This document shows positions 41,727-49,186 of a DNA stretch of 64,000 bases, one piece after another (position 1 is the first letter of the stretch; each line of letters starts with the position of its first letter). A program made the translations under genes and the position numbers. Location of the stretch: contig NZ_JAERSG010000001.1 in the NCBI RefSeq assembly GCF_016735675.1, positions 868,001-932,000 of the forward strand, read 5' to 3'. Under the pieces are notes generated by a model. That model did not search any database. It worked only from the letters and a program-made list of their open reading frames with translations, and was not told the DNA's origin. The DNA is from Nocardioides baculatus. GTDB taxonomy: Bacteria > Actinomycetota > Actinomycetes > Propionibacteriales > Nocardioidaceae.

Positions 41727-42404
41727 ATGTCTACTCTCACGCGCCGAAATGTCGTCCGTGGCGCCGCCTGGACCGTTCCGGTCATCGCGGTCGTCGTACC
41801 CGTCCCGGCCTTCGCGGCCTCGCGGTGCGGGGTCACCGGCGGCATCACCGTAGGACCCAACGTCACCACCAACTACCGCGCCGTCTGCTCCTCGCAGGCG
41901 CAACAGGCCAATCCGCCGACGATCAAGACCGTGTACGGCACCGGGCAGCTGCCCCAGTACCTCCAGCTGTGCACGTGCGACTCCATCAAGGGCTGGTACC
42001 GCTGGCGGGAGACCGACACGCTCTCCAGCTTCCAGATCGAGGTCGACGGCGTCCACGTCGACCAGAACGGCGTCAACGCGGGATACCGGCCGCCGGTCTA
42101 TCTCGACGTCAACGCGCAGGGGGTCGGCGAGTGCAAGACCTTCCCGCTGACCTACCGCACCTCGACCCAGCGCCCGAAGAGCACGACGAACTTCTCGATC
42201 ACGTGGACCCTCCAGCGCTCGACGTCGGGCTACGGCCCGGGCGCGAGCCCGAACACGGTGGCCGCGGGTGCCTGGACCGACGTCCAGACCTTCACCCGCA
42301 GCGTGTCGATCATCCGTACGGTCGGGACCACCAACGACGACCAGACCAACTTCAGCTCCTGCAGCCCGCAGGGCCTGGTCGCCACCGCCGCCTCGACCGA
42401 CTGA
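41727..42404 (+). CDS. Tat-exported protein of unknown function
   Basis: 225 residues. The signal TLTRRNVVRGAAWTVPVIAVVV ... AFAAS has the twin arginine, a weak hydrophobic core and an AxA cleavage site, typical of Tat export. The same RGAAWTVPV core occurs in the protein at 43369. The mature part (about 195 residues) is Thr/Ser/Tyr-rich with Cys pairs (ASRCGVTG, AVCSS, LCTCDS, GECKTF, SSCSPQ) and beta-strand-like repeats (FSITWTLQRSTSGYG, TDVQTFTRSVSIIRTV). No family recognised. ATG 41727 is fixed by the GGGGGGAAG site and the signal. No double hairpin follows directly; the next leader begins within 20 nt of the stop. Confidence 0.8.
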   Translation: MSTLTRRNVVRGAAWTVPVIAVVVPVPAFAASRCGVTGGITVGPNVTTNYRAVCSSQAQQANPPTIKTVYGTGQLPQYLQLCTCDSIKGWYRWRETDTLSSFQIEVDGVHVDQNGVNAGYRPPVYLDVNAQGVGECKTFPLTYRTSTQRPKSTTNFSITWTLQRSTSGYGPGASPNTVAAGAWTDVQTFTRSVSIIRTVGTTNDDQTNFSSCSPQGLVATAASTD

Positions 42405-42422
42405 TGCGCGGCCCGACCGCAG

Positions 42423-42651
42423 AGGTCTGGTCCATCGGCGCGCTAATGCGGCAGATACCAGGAGACTCCGTCAAGGCCACGTGCAGGTATGCCGTCACCT
42501 CGGCGAAGTGGGTGTCGCCCGGCGGATCACCGGGGGAGTGTGGCAAGTCGCAGCAACATGCGCCGATCGCCTTTGGGGGGTGGCCGGCGTGCGGTGGTCG
42601 ACGGCTTTGGGGCGCCGGTCATTTCATCCACGGCAGTGCAAGGGGAACTTC
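42423..42651 (+). promoter_or_regulatory. Conserved leader with cassette promoter motif, copy 3
   Basis: GTCAAGG (42470-42476)-N7-CAGGTA (42484-42489). The surroundings GAGACTCCGTCAAGGCC and, downstream, GGTCG-CGGCT and GGGGCGCCGRTCA are shared with the leader at 43143-43368. The ribosome site is AGGGGAA. About 160 nt of transcribed leader is implied. Confidence 0.6.
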
Positions 42652-42717
42652 ATGTCTGACATCTCGCAGAAGGGCGTCAGTGCCTACAACCCGCCGCGTC
42701 GCGGCAGCTCAGTCTGA
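42652..42717 (+). CDS. Possible 21-residue peptide (cassette position 3)
   Basis: A short frame starting ATGTCTGAC, identical to the first three codons of the Tat protein gene at 43369, with AGGGGAA 5 nt upstream and the same conserved leader. It encodes a 21-residue hydrophilic peptide (MSDISQKGVSAY then PPRRGSSV). Its stop overlaps the ATG of the next small frame (TGATG). It could be a leader peptide or the remnant of a decayed exported-protein gene. Confidence 0.35.
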   Translation: MSDISQKGVSAYNPPRRGSSV

Positions 42718-42845
42718 TGCGCCGGCTCGCACTCGCGCTGCTGGCGATCTTCCTGACCGTGGGCGGCCTGACGGCCGTGCAGCCACGGGCCTCGGCGTCG
42801 GGCGACAGCGCGCCCGCGCACATCTCGGGGCCTGCGCGCAGCTGA
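42717..42845 (+). CDS. Possible 42-residue secreted peptide
   Basis: It starts on the stop of the 21-residue frame and encodes a textbook Sec signal (MRRLALALLAIFLTVGGLTA, then VQPRASAS) followed by about 15 residues ending in GPARS. Translational coupling and the signal-like composition argue that it is real, but length and lack of homologues leave it uncertain. A double-hairpin terminator follows at 42977. Confidence 0.4.
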   Translation: MRRLALALLAIFLTVGGLTAVQPRASASGDSAPAHISGPARS

Positions 42846-42976
42846 CCAGCCTGACCAGCACCCGACCGCCGCTCGGTCCACGAGCGCGCCCGGGAGGACC
42901 TTTCGGGGGTCGTGCCACCTCTCTCCAGGGGAACGTGGCGACCCTCCTCTCCGGGTAGCGGTCTCCGCCGCCCGAG

Positions 42977-43041
42977 CCTCCACCCCCAATGGAGGCGAGC
43001 CGGCGCCGACGGGTCACCCACGAGTCCGTCGGCGCCGGCTC
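42977..43041 (+). terminator. Double-hairpin element, copy 3
   Basis: CCTCCA/TGGAGG (42977-42982, 42990-42995) and 16-bp arms GAGCCGGCGCCGACGG (42997-43012) with complement (43026-43041). Confidence 0.8.
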
Positions 43042-43142
43042 ATCCAGGTTCGGAGACGGACCCACGACGTCGTACGGCAACGGGGCCGTGACCCCGGTCA
43101 CAGCGGCGTGCACAGCCCTGTCGCGGAGGCGGGACACCCCTA

Positions 43143-43368
43143 CGGGCTAGTCCATACAACCCCAAACCCTCGAGATACCCCGAGACTCCGTCAAGGCCCG
43201 CTGCAGATAGTCCTCCACCTTGGCTCATCCCCTGTGTTGCGGGTTGCGGGGCACGCAGGCTGGTCCCTGCAACGCATGCCGCTCGTCTTGGGGGCGAGGA
43301 GGCAGGCAGTGGTCGTCGGCTATGGGGCGCCGATCACGTCAACCACGCCTAATCAAGGGGATCCACAC
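43143..43368 (+). promoter_or_regulatory. Conserved leader with cassette promoter motif, copy 4
   Basis: GTCAAGG (43190-43196)-N7-CAGATA (43204-43209), preceded by GATACC and GAGACTCC as in copy 3. It ends with GGGGCGCCGATCA and an AAGGGGA ribosome site. The leader of about 155 nt is similar to 42423-42651 over most of its length. Confidence 0.6.
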
Positions 43369-43953
43369 ATGTCTGACTTCACTCGCCGCACTGTCGTGCG
43401 CGGCGCTGCCTGGACCGTCCCGGTCGTCGCGGTCGCCGCGAACGCACCGGCGTTCGCCGTCTCGGCTGGGACCGTCACGTTCGAGTCGCTCGGAATCGCG
43501 TGCAAGCTGCCCGGCGCGTCCTGCCAGAAGGAAACCGGCGTCACCAAGGGGTACGTCATCCGGGTGCGGGTCTGCTCGACCTTCACGTTCCCGACCGTCA
43601 TCACGATCCGCGATGCGCTGGTCAGCCTCAACGGCGAGCCGGCGACGCTCTTCCAGGTCGGCACCGGCCCGTCCAGCGAGAGCTGCGCCAATGTCACGAC
43701 CGGGACCACCGCCGACCTCGACAGTGGCCAGAAGGCAGACGTCACGCTGACGTTCAGCCAGCCTGGCTGCTGCATCGTGGACTTCGCTCTCGAGGGTGAG
43801 CCCAACAGCCAGAACGTGTCGATCAGCGGGTCGGCGCCCTACTCCTACGTCGTCCCCAACCAGGTTGGGCCCAACGCCAGCGGTTCGGGCACCTTCCAGC
43901 TGTCCGCGCCCTCCACGCCGCCGTGCACCGACTGCGCGCCGACGACCCCGTGA
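43369..43953 (+). CDS. Tat-exported protein of unknown function, paralogous signal
   Basis: 194 residues. The signal FTRRTVVRGAAWTVPVVAVAA then APAFAVS is nearly identical to that of the 41727 protein, although the mature parts differ. The mature domain is a beta-rich, Cys-containing module (GIACKLPGASCQKE, VRVCSTFTFP, ESCANVTTG, PGCCIVDFALEG) with an immunoglobulin-like strand pattern, ending SAPSTPPCTDCAPTTP. No catalytic motif is visible. It is probably a surface structural or adhesive protein. The start is fixed by AAGGGGA and by the signal. A double hairpin follows. Confidence 0.82.
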   Translation: MSDFTRRTVVRGAAWTVPVVAVAANAPAFAVSAGTVTFESLGIACKLPGASCQKETGVTKGYVIRVRVCSTFTFPTVITIRDALVSLNGEPATLFQVGTGPSSESCANVTTGTTADLDSGQKADVTLTFSQPGCCIVDFALEGEPNSQNVSISGSAPYSYVVPNQVGPNASGSGTFQLSAPSTPPCTDCAPTTP

Positions 43954-44064
43954 CGGGCCTCTGACCGCACGCAGGCAAACCGTACGCGGCGTCGTGGCCG
44001 GACCTCGGAGGTCCAGCCGCGGCGCCGCAGTGCTGTCGGAGTCACACACGTTCCTCATGACCGG

Positions 44065-44153
44065 GCGGTGGTACCGCCGCCCGCAACCTCCACCCCCCAA
44101 TGGAGGCAGAGCCGGCGTCGACGGGTCACCCACGAGTCCGTCGGCGCCGGCTC
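44065..44153 (+). terminator. Hairpin plus double-hairpin element, copy 4
   Basis: GGCGGT/ACCGCC (44065-44079), then CCTCCA/TGGAGG (44087-44092, 44101-44106) and 16-bp arms with one mismatch (44109-44124, 44138-44153). Confidence 0.8.
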
Positions 44154-44192
44154 ATCCATGCCCGGACCGGCCCCCGGAAGGCCTCGGCCTGA

Positions 44193-44222
44193 TTGGTGCT
44201 GACAGGCTGCGGCCGTTACGTT
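44193..44222 (+). promoter_or_regulatory. Probable promoter of the 2-oxoacid dehydrogenase operon
   Basis: TTGGTG (44193-44198), 18-nt spacer, TACGTT (44217-44222), about 105 bp before the TTG start. An 8-bp dyad GTGGTCGT/ACGACCAC lies in the leader. No cassette motif occurs here. Confidence 0.4.
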
Positions 44223-44327
44223 TGGCCCACCATGTGGTCGTGGTCACACACGCTGACGACCACCCCTGCAAGCCGTCGGTGTCCGGCGATCCCGTGACTG
44301 CCGCTAGCTGTTGTGAGGAGATCTACG

Positions 44328-45485
44328 TTGTCCGATCCTGTGAGCTTCGGCCCCGACCTGGCAGAGGTCTTCGGGCCCTCCCAGTCCGACGGTGGTCCCG
44401 ACCTCGTCCAGCTGCTGACCCCCGAGGGTGAGCGCGTCCACCACCCCGAGTTCGACCACGACTTCTCCGCCGAGGAGTTGCGCGGCCTCTACCGCGACAT
44501 GGTGCTGACGCGTCGCATCGACGTCGAGGCGACCGCCCTCCAGCGCCACGGCGAGCTCGGCATCTGGGCCCAGCTGCTCGGCCAGGAGGCCGCGCAGATC
44601 GGCGCCGGTCGCGCCCTGCGCCCGCAGGACTACGTCTTCCCGACCTACCGCGAGCACGGCGTCGCCTACTGCAAGGGCGTCGACCCGCTGCGGCTCCTCG
44701 GCCTCTTCCGCGGTGTCGACCAGGGTGGCTGGGACCCCAACGAGAACAACTTCGGGCTCTACACGATCGTCATCGGCGCGCAGACCCTCCACGCCACCGG
44801 CTATGCGATGGGCATGCAGCGCGACGGCGTCGTCGGCACCGGCGACCCGGATCGCGACTCGGCCGTGATCGCCCACTTCGGCGACGGCGCCTCCTCGCAG
44901 GGCGACGTCAACGAGGCGTTCATCTTCGCCGCCTCCTACAACGCGCCCGTCGTGTTCTTCTGCCAGAACAACCAGTGGGCCATCTCGGAGCCGATCGAGC
45001 GCCAGACCCGCATCCCGCTCTACCAGCGGGCGCTGGGCTTCGGCTTCCCGGGCATCCGGGTCGACGGCAACGACGTGCTGGCGACGTACGCCGTCACGAA
45101 GGCCGCGCTCCAGCGTGCGCGCGAGGGCAACGGCCCGTCGTTCGTCGAGGCCTACACCTACCGCATGGGCGCGCACACCACGACCGACGACCCGACCCGC
45201 TACCGCCTCAACGACGAGCTCGAGCACTGGAAGCTCAAGGACCCGATCGAGCGGCTCAAGGTCTACCTGCGCCGCAACGGCCTGGTCGACCAGCAGTTCT
45301 TCGACGACCTGGACGCCGAGGCCAAGGAGATGGGCCACCACCTCCGTGAGGGGTGCAAGGCACTGCCCGACCCGAAGCCGATGGACCAGTTCGACTACGT
45401 CTTCACCGAGATGACCGACGAGATCGCCGCCCAGCGCGACGAGTTCGCCGCCTACCTCGCTTCGTTCGAGGGGAGCCACTCCTGA
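44328..45485 (+). CDS. 2-oxoacid dehydrogenase E1 component, alpha subunit
   Basis: A 385-residue TPP-dependent subunit. MVLTRRIDVEATALQRHGELG starts the core, and the cofactor motif is HFGDGASSQGDVNEAFIFAASYNAPVVFFCQNNQWAIS (GDG-NN). The phosphorylation-loop-like TYRMGAHTTTDDPTRYR is characteristic of branched-chain/pyruvate E1 alpha. Together with E1 beta and E2 it decarboxylates a 2-oxoacid (branched-chain more likely than pyruvate, as in actinobacterial bkdABC). The TTG at 44328 has GAGGAG 7 nt upstream. The beta gene starts on its stop codon. No E3 gene is included. Confidence 0.9.
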   Translation: MSDPVSFGPDLAEVFGPSQSDGGPDLVQLLTPEGERVHHPEFDHDFSAEELRGLYRDMVLTRRIDVEATALQRHGELGIWAQLLGQEAAQIGAGRALRPQDYVFPTYREHGVAYCKGVDPLRLLGLFRGVDQGGWDPNENNFGLYTIVIGAQTLHATGYAMGMQRDGVVGTGDPDRDSAVIAHFGDGASSQGDVNEAFIFAASYNAPVVFFCQNNQWAISEPIERQTRIPLYQRALGFGFPGIRVDGNDVLATYAVTKAALQRAREGNGPSFVEAYTYRMGAHTTTDDPTRYRLNDELEHWKLKDPIERLKVYLRRNGLVDQQFFDDLDAEAKEMGHHLREGCKALPDPKPMDQFDYVFTEMTDEIAAQRDEFAAYLASFEGSHS

Positions 45486-46471
45486 TGAGCACCACCCAGA
45501 AGATCACCCTCGCCAAGGGCCTCAACATGGGTCTGCGCAAGGCGATGGAGGACGACGACAAGGTCCTGCTCATGGGCGAGGACGTCGGCAAGCTCGGCGG
45601 CGTCTTCCGCATCACCGACGGCCTGCAGAAGGACTTCGGCGAGGACCGGGTGATCGACAGCCCGCTCGCCGAGTCCGGCATCGTCGGCACCGCGGTCGGC
45701 ATGGCGCTGCGCGGCTACCGCCCCGTCATCGAGATCCAGTTCGACGGCTTCGTCTACCCGGCCTACGACCAGATCGTCTGCCAGGTCGCGAAGTACACCT
45801 ACCGCTCGCAGGGGAAGGTGAAGATGCCGATCGTGATCCGCATCCCCTTCGGCGGCGGCATCGGTGCGGTCGAGCACCACTCCGAGAGCCCGGAGGCGCA
45901 GTTCGCGCACACGCCGGGCCTCAAGGTCGTGGCCTGCTCCAACCCGGTCGACGGCTACTGGATGATCCAGCAGGCGATCGCCCACGACGACCCCGTGATC
46001 TTCCTCGAGCCCAAGCGGCAGTACCACGCCGACAAGGCCGAGCTCGACGAGACGGCGACCCCCGAGCCGCTGTTCACCTCGCGGGTCGTCCGTGCCGGCA
46101 GCGACGCGACGGTGCTGGCCTACGGCCCGACCGTGAAGACGGCGCTGAAGGCCGCCGAGGCCGCCGCGTCCGAGGGCCGCAACCTCGAGGTCATCGACCT
46201 GCGCACCCTCTCGCCGCTCGACATGGCGCCGGTCTTCGAGTCCGTACGCCGTACGGGTCGCTGCGTGATCACCCACGAGGCACACGTCAACCTCGGCATG
46301 GGCGCCGAGGTCGCCGCTCGCATCACCGAGCAGTGCTTCTACTCGCTCGAGGCCCCGGTCCTGCGGGTCGGCGCCTTCGACATGCCCTACCCGCCGTCGC
46401 GGATCGAGGAGGAGTACCTCCCCGACCTCGACCGGGTCCTCGACGCCGTCGACCGCACGTTCGCCTTCTGA
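45485..46471 (+). CDS. 2-oxoacid dehydrogenase E1 component, beta subunit
   Basis: 328 residues. ALRKAM-type start with VLLMGEDVGKLGGVFRITDGL, IDSPLAESGIVGTAVGMALRGYRPVIEIQF, YRSQGKVKMPIVIRIPFGGGIGAVEHHSESPEA and the C-terminal transketolase-like domain (VIDLRTLSPLDMAPVFESVRRTGRCVITHEAH). It forms the alpha2beta2 E1 with the preceding gene product. The ATG overlaps the E1 alpha stop by one base. Confidence 0.92.
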   Translation: MSTTQKITLAKGLNMGLRKAMEDDDKVLLMGEDVGKLGGVFRITDGLQKDFGEDRVIDSPLAESGIVGTAVGMALRGYRPVIEIQFDGFVYPAYDQIVCQVAKYTYRSQGKVKMPIVIRIPFGGGIGAVEHHSESPEAQFAHTPGLKVVACSNPVDGYWMIQQAIAHDDPVIFLEPKRQYHADKAELDETATPEPLFTSRVVRAGSDATVLAYGPTVKTALKAAEAAASEGRNLEVIDLRTLSPLDMAPVFESVRRTGRCVITHEAHVNLGMGAEVAARITEQCFYSLEAPVLRVGAFDMPYPPSRIEEEYLPDLDRVLDAVDRTFAF

Positions 46472-46482
46472 GAGGGACGACC

Positions 46483-48018
46483 ATGTCCGAGTTCCTGTTG
46501 CCCGACGTCGGTGAAGGCCTCACCGAGGCCGAGATCGTGGCGTGGAAGGTCAAGGTCGGCGACACGATCGAGATCAACGACGTCATCGTCGAGATCGAGA
46601 CCGCCAAGTCGCTGGTCGAGCTGCCCTCGCCGTTCGAGGGCACCGTCCTCGCGCTGCTCGTCGAGGAGGGCGTGATGGTGCCCGTCGGCACCCCGATCAT
46701 CTCGATCGGTGCCGCGGGCGAGGAGCCGCCCGCCCCGTCGGCGCCGGCCGAGCAGACCGAGTCCGACCCCTACCTCGGGATGGCCGAGAAGGCCGGCCAG
46801 GCCGAGGCCGACCTCACCGACATGGACCTCTCCAACCCGGCCGCGTCCGGGTCGATGGAGGGTGCGTCCCTCGTCGGCCGGATCAAGGCCGAGCGCGGCC
46901 CGATGCGCCGGGCCCGTCGCGGCTCGGCGTCGCCGAGCACCGAGGCCGGTGCCAACACGCAGATGCAGGTGCAGGGCGCGTTCTCTCCCGGCGGTGCCCA
47001 GTCCGACGAGGTCATGCCGGCCGACGAGTCCCCGGTGCCGGCCACCGACCAGCGACCCGCTCCCGCGGCCGCGCCCGCCGAGGCGCTCGTCCCGGCAGCG
47101 GCCCAGGCCGAGCCCGGCGACGTACGCGCACTGGCGAAGCCGCCCGTGCGCAAGCTCGCCAAGGACCTCGGCGTCGACCTCGCGTCGCTGACCGGCACGG
47201 GGCCGTCGGGCTCGATCACGCGCGACGACGTGCACGGCGCGGCGTCCTCCGGTGGTGGCCAGGCCGCCCCGGTGGCAGTCGCCGCTCCGGCCGCCGTCAC
47301 CGCGGCGCCCGGCGAGCGGGAGACCCGCGAGCCGATCAAGGGCGTGCGCAAGATGATGGCGACGGCGATGAGCCAGTCGGCCTTCACCAGCCCGCACGTG
47401 ACCGAGTGGATCACCGTCGACGTGACCGCCGCGATGCAGCTGGTCGCGCGGCTCAAGAAGCGCCCGGAGTTCAAGGACACCCGGGTCAGCCCGCTGCTCG
47501 TCCTCGCCCGCGCCGTCATCCTGGCGGTGAAGCGCACCCCGGAGATCAACTCCTTCTGGGACGAGGCCGCGCAGGAGGTCGTCTACAAGCACTACGTCAA
47601 CCTCGGCATCGCGGCGGCCACGCCGCGCGGCCTGGTCGTGCCCAACGTCAAGGACGCCGACAGCCTGTCGATGACCGAGCTCGCCGCGGCGCTGGGCGAG
47701 CTCACTGCGACGGCCCGCGACGGCAAGACGCAGCCGGCGGAGATGGCGGGCGGCACGTTCACCATCACCAACGTCGGCGTCTTCGGCGTGGACGCCGGCA
47801 CCCCGATCATCAACCCGGGCGAGTCCGCGATCCTGTGCTTCGGCGCGATCAACAAGCGGCCCTGGGTCGACGAGGAGACCGGCGAGATCGTCGTCCGCGA
47901 CGTCACCACGCTGGCCCTGTCCTTCGACCACCGTCACATCGACGGCGAGAAGGGCTCGCGCTTCCTCGCCGACGTGGCGGGCATGCTCTCCGACCCGGGG
48001 ACGGCCCTCCTCTTCTGA
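46483..48018 (+). CDS. Dihydrolipoamide acyltransferase (E2) of the 2-oxoacid dehydrogenase
   Basis: 511 residues. One lipoyl domain (1-80) has lipoyl-lysine Lys42 in EIETAKSLVELPSPF. A long, low-complexity Ala/Pro/Glu linker (about 85-215) contains a basic patch MRRARRGS. The peripheral-subunit-binding domain is ALAKPPVRKLAKDLGVDLASLTGTGPSGSITRDDV. The catalytic domain ends in LSFDHRHIDGEKGSRFLADV (HxxxDG). A single lipoyl domain and the E1 alpha/beta pair favour a branched-chain-type complex. RBS GAGGGA precedes ATG 46483. A long hairpin terminator closes the operon. Confidence 0.92.
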   Translation: MSEFLLPDVGEGLTEAEIVAWKVKVGDTIEINDVIVEIETAKSLVELPSPFEGTVLALLVEEGVMVPVGTPIISIGAAGEEPPAPSAPAEQTESDPYLGMAEKAGQAEADLTDMDLSNPAASGSMEGASLVGRIKAERGPMRRARRGSASPSTEAGANTQMQVQGAFSPGGAQSDEVMPADESPVPATDQRPAPAAAPAEALVPAAAQAEPGDVRALAKPPVRKLAKDLGVDLASLTGTGPSGSITRDDVHGAASSGGGQAAPVAVAAPAAVTAAPGERETREPIKGVRKMMATAMSQSAFTSPHVTEWITVDVTAAMQLVARLKKRPEFKDTRVSPLLVLARAVILAVKRTPEINSFWDEAAQEVVYKHYVNLGIAAATPRGLVVPNVKDADSLSMTELAAALGELTATARDGKTQPAEMAGGTFTITNVGVFGVDAGTPIINPGESAILCFGAINKRPWVDEETGEIVVRDVTTLALSFDHRHIDGEKGSRFLADVAGMLSDPGTALLF

Positions 48019-48025
48019 CCTGACG

Positions 48026-48083
48026 TCGAGCGGTGGTCCAGCCACGTCCCGGAGTCCGGGAATGTGGCTCGGCCACCGCTCGA
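48026..48083. terminator. Long bidirectional hairpin
   Basis: 20-nt arms TCGAGCGGTGGTCCAGCCAC (48026-48045) and 48064-48083, with a few central mismatches and an inner CCCGGA/TCCGGG stem. It lies between the convergent E2 and epimerase genes. Confidence 0.75.
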
Positions 48084-48087
48084 TCGT

Positions 48088-49038
48088 TCAGGTGCGGGCG
48101 TGCCAGGCCGCCAGGACCTCGGCCTCGCGCTCGGGTGTGAGCGCGGTGACGGGGGAGTCGAGGCAGCCGGGGGCCGTCTCGGCAGGAGTACGGAGCCGCA
48201 GCCCGGCCGCCACGGCCGGCGACGGGTCGTGCGCCAGCATGCCGTCGTACTCCGGTCGGGGGAGCCACAACGGCAGCGAACCCTCGCCCGCCCAGGGTGC
48301 GACGTCGTGGGCCTCGAGGAAGTCCTGGTCGACCCAGGTGAGCCGGGCGTCGGCCCCGACACCCTCGGCGATGCCGGCGAGCATCTCGCCGAACGGCATC
48401 GCCGTGCCGACCGCGTCGAACACCCCCGTCGTACGCGACTCGGCGAGGTCGAGCAGCCACGTCGCGAGGTCGCGCACGTCGATCACCTGGACGACGTCGT
48501 CCGGCCGCCCGGGTGCCAGCACCTCGCCGCCGCGTGCCAGGCGCTGCGGCCAGTAGGCGAACCGACCGGTCGGATCGCCGGGGCCGACGATGAGGCCGGG
48601 CCGCGCGATCACGGACGACGTCGCGAGCTCCTGCACCACCTGCTCGCAGGCGACCTTCATGCCGCCGTAGGCCTCGGGGTCGACGGCGAGGTCGACGTCC
48701 TCGGTGATCGGGTCGGCCAGCGGCTCCATCGCGGGCGACGAGTTGTCGGTGTAGACGCTCACCGTCGAGACGAAGACCCAGTGCGCACCGGGTCCGGCCG
48801 CGACCGCAGTCCGCGCCTGCGACGGCAGCCGGGTGACGTCGACGACGGCGTCCCAGTCGCCGTCGACGAGGGCTGCCGGCGGCTCGTCGGCGCGGTCCCA
48901 CGGCAGGTGCGTCGCGCCGTCGGGCACCGTCCCGGACTCCCCGCGGCAGGCGCAGGTGACGTCCCAGCCGCGGGCCACTGCCTGGACGGCCGTCTCGCGG
49001 GAGAGGAAGCGGGTTCCGCCGAGCACGAGGAGGTTCAT
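48088..49038 (-). CDS. NAD-dependent epimerase/dehydratase-like protein
   Basis: A 316-residue SDR-like protein. The N-terminal fold LLVLGGTRFLSRETAVQAVA resembles the GGTxFxG(R) variant of isoflavone-reductase/epimerase relatives. WVFVSTVSVYTDNS is the serine region, AYGGMKVACEQVV the Tyr-Lys pair (YGGMK), and VIARPGLIVGPGDPTGRFAYW the substrate strand. Substrate unknown. ATG 49038 is 148 bp from the divergent coiled-coil gene, with no clear ribosome site. Confidence 0.85.
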   Translation of the reverse strand: MNLLVLGGTRFLSRETAVQAVARGWDVTCACRGESGTVPDGATHLPWDRADEPPAALVDGDWDAVVDVTRLPSQARTAVAAGPGAHWVFVSTVSVYTDNSSPAMEPLADPITEDVDLAVDPEAYGGMKVACEQVVQELATSSVIARPGLIVGPGDPTGRFAYWPQRLARGGEVLAPGRPDDVVQVIDVRDLATWLLDLAESRTTGVFDAVGTAMPFGEMLAGIAEGVGADARLTWVDQDFLEAHDVAPWAGEGSLPLWLPRPEYDGMLAHDPSPAVAAGLRLRTPAETAPGCLDSPVTALTPEREAEVLAAWHART

Positions 49039-49083
49039 GGGAGCACTTCACCGCCCGAGCCCTGCGGCGACAAGGTGGTTCGC

Positions 49084-49140
49084 TGTCAGCGCAACGGGCG
49101 GCGGACCCCTTTGTCAGGGGTGGCGTCTCGCTGACACAAT
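49084..49140 (+). promoter_or_regulatory. Promoter within nested inverted repeats upstream of the coiled-coil gene
   Basis: TGTCAGCG (49084-49091) pairs with CGCTGACA (49129-49136). Nested inside is ACCCCT-TTGTC-AGGGGT (49105-49121). TTGTCA (49111-49116) and CACAAT (49135-49140), 18 nt apart, form a plausible sigma-70-type promoter that overlaps the repeats, so a repressor could act here. Confidence 0.45.
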
Positions 49141-49186
49141 GCCCCTCTCGGAGCCTCTCGGATCTGCGCGCGAAGGGAGCGGGCAC

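Noticed and set aside
42423..43368. Riboswitch in the two conserved leaders
   Set aside because: I compared them by eye with c-di-GMP, c-di-AMP and cobalamin riboswitch landmarks and found no match; the conservation is better explained by duplication of the cassette.
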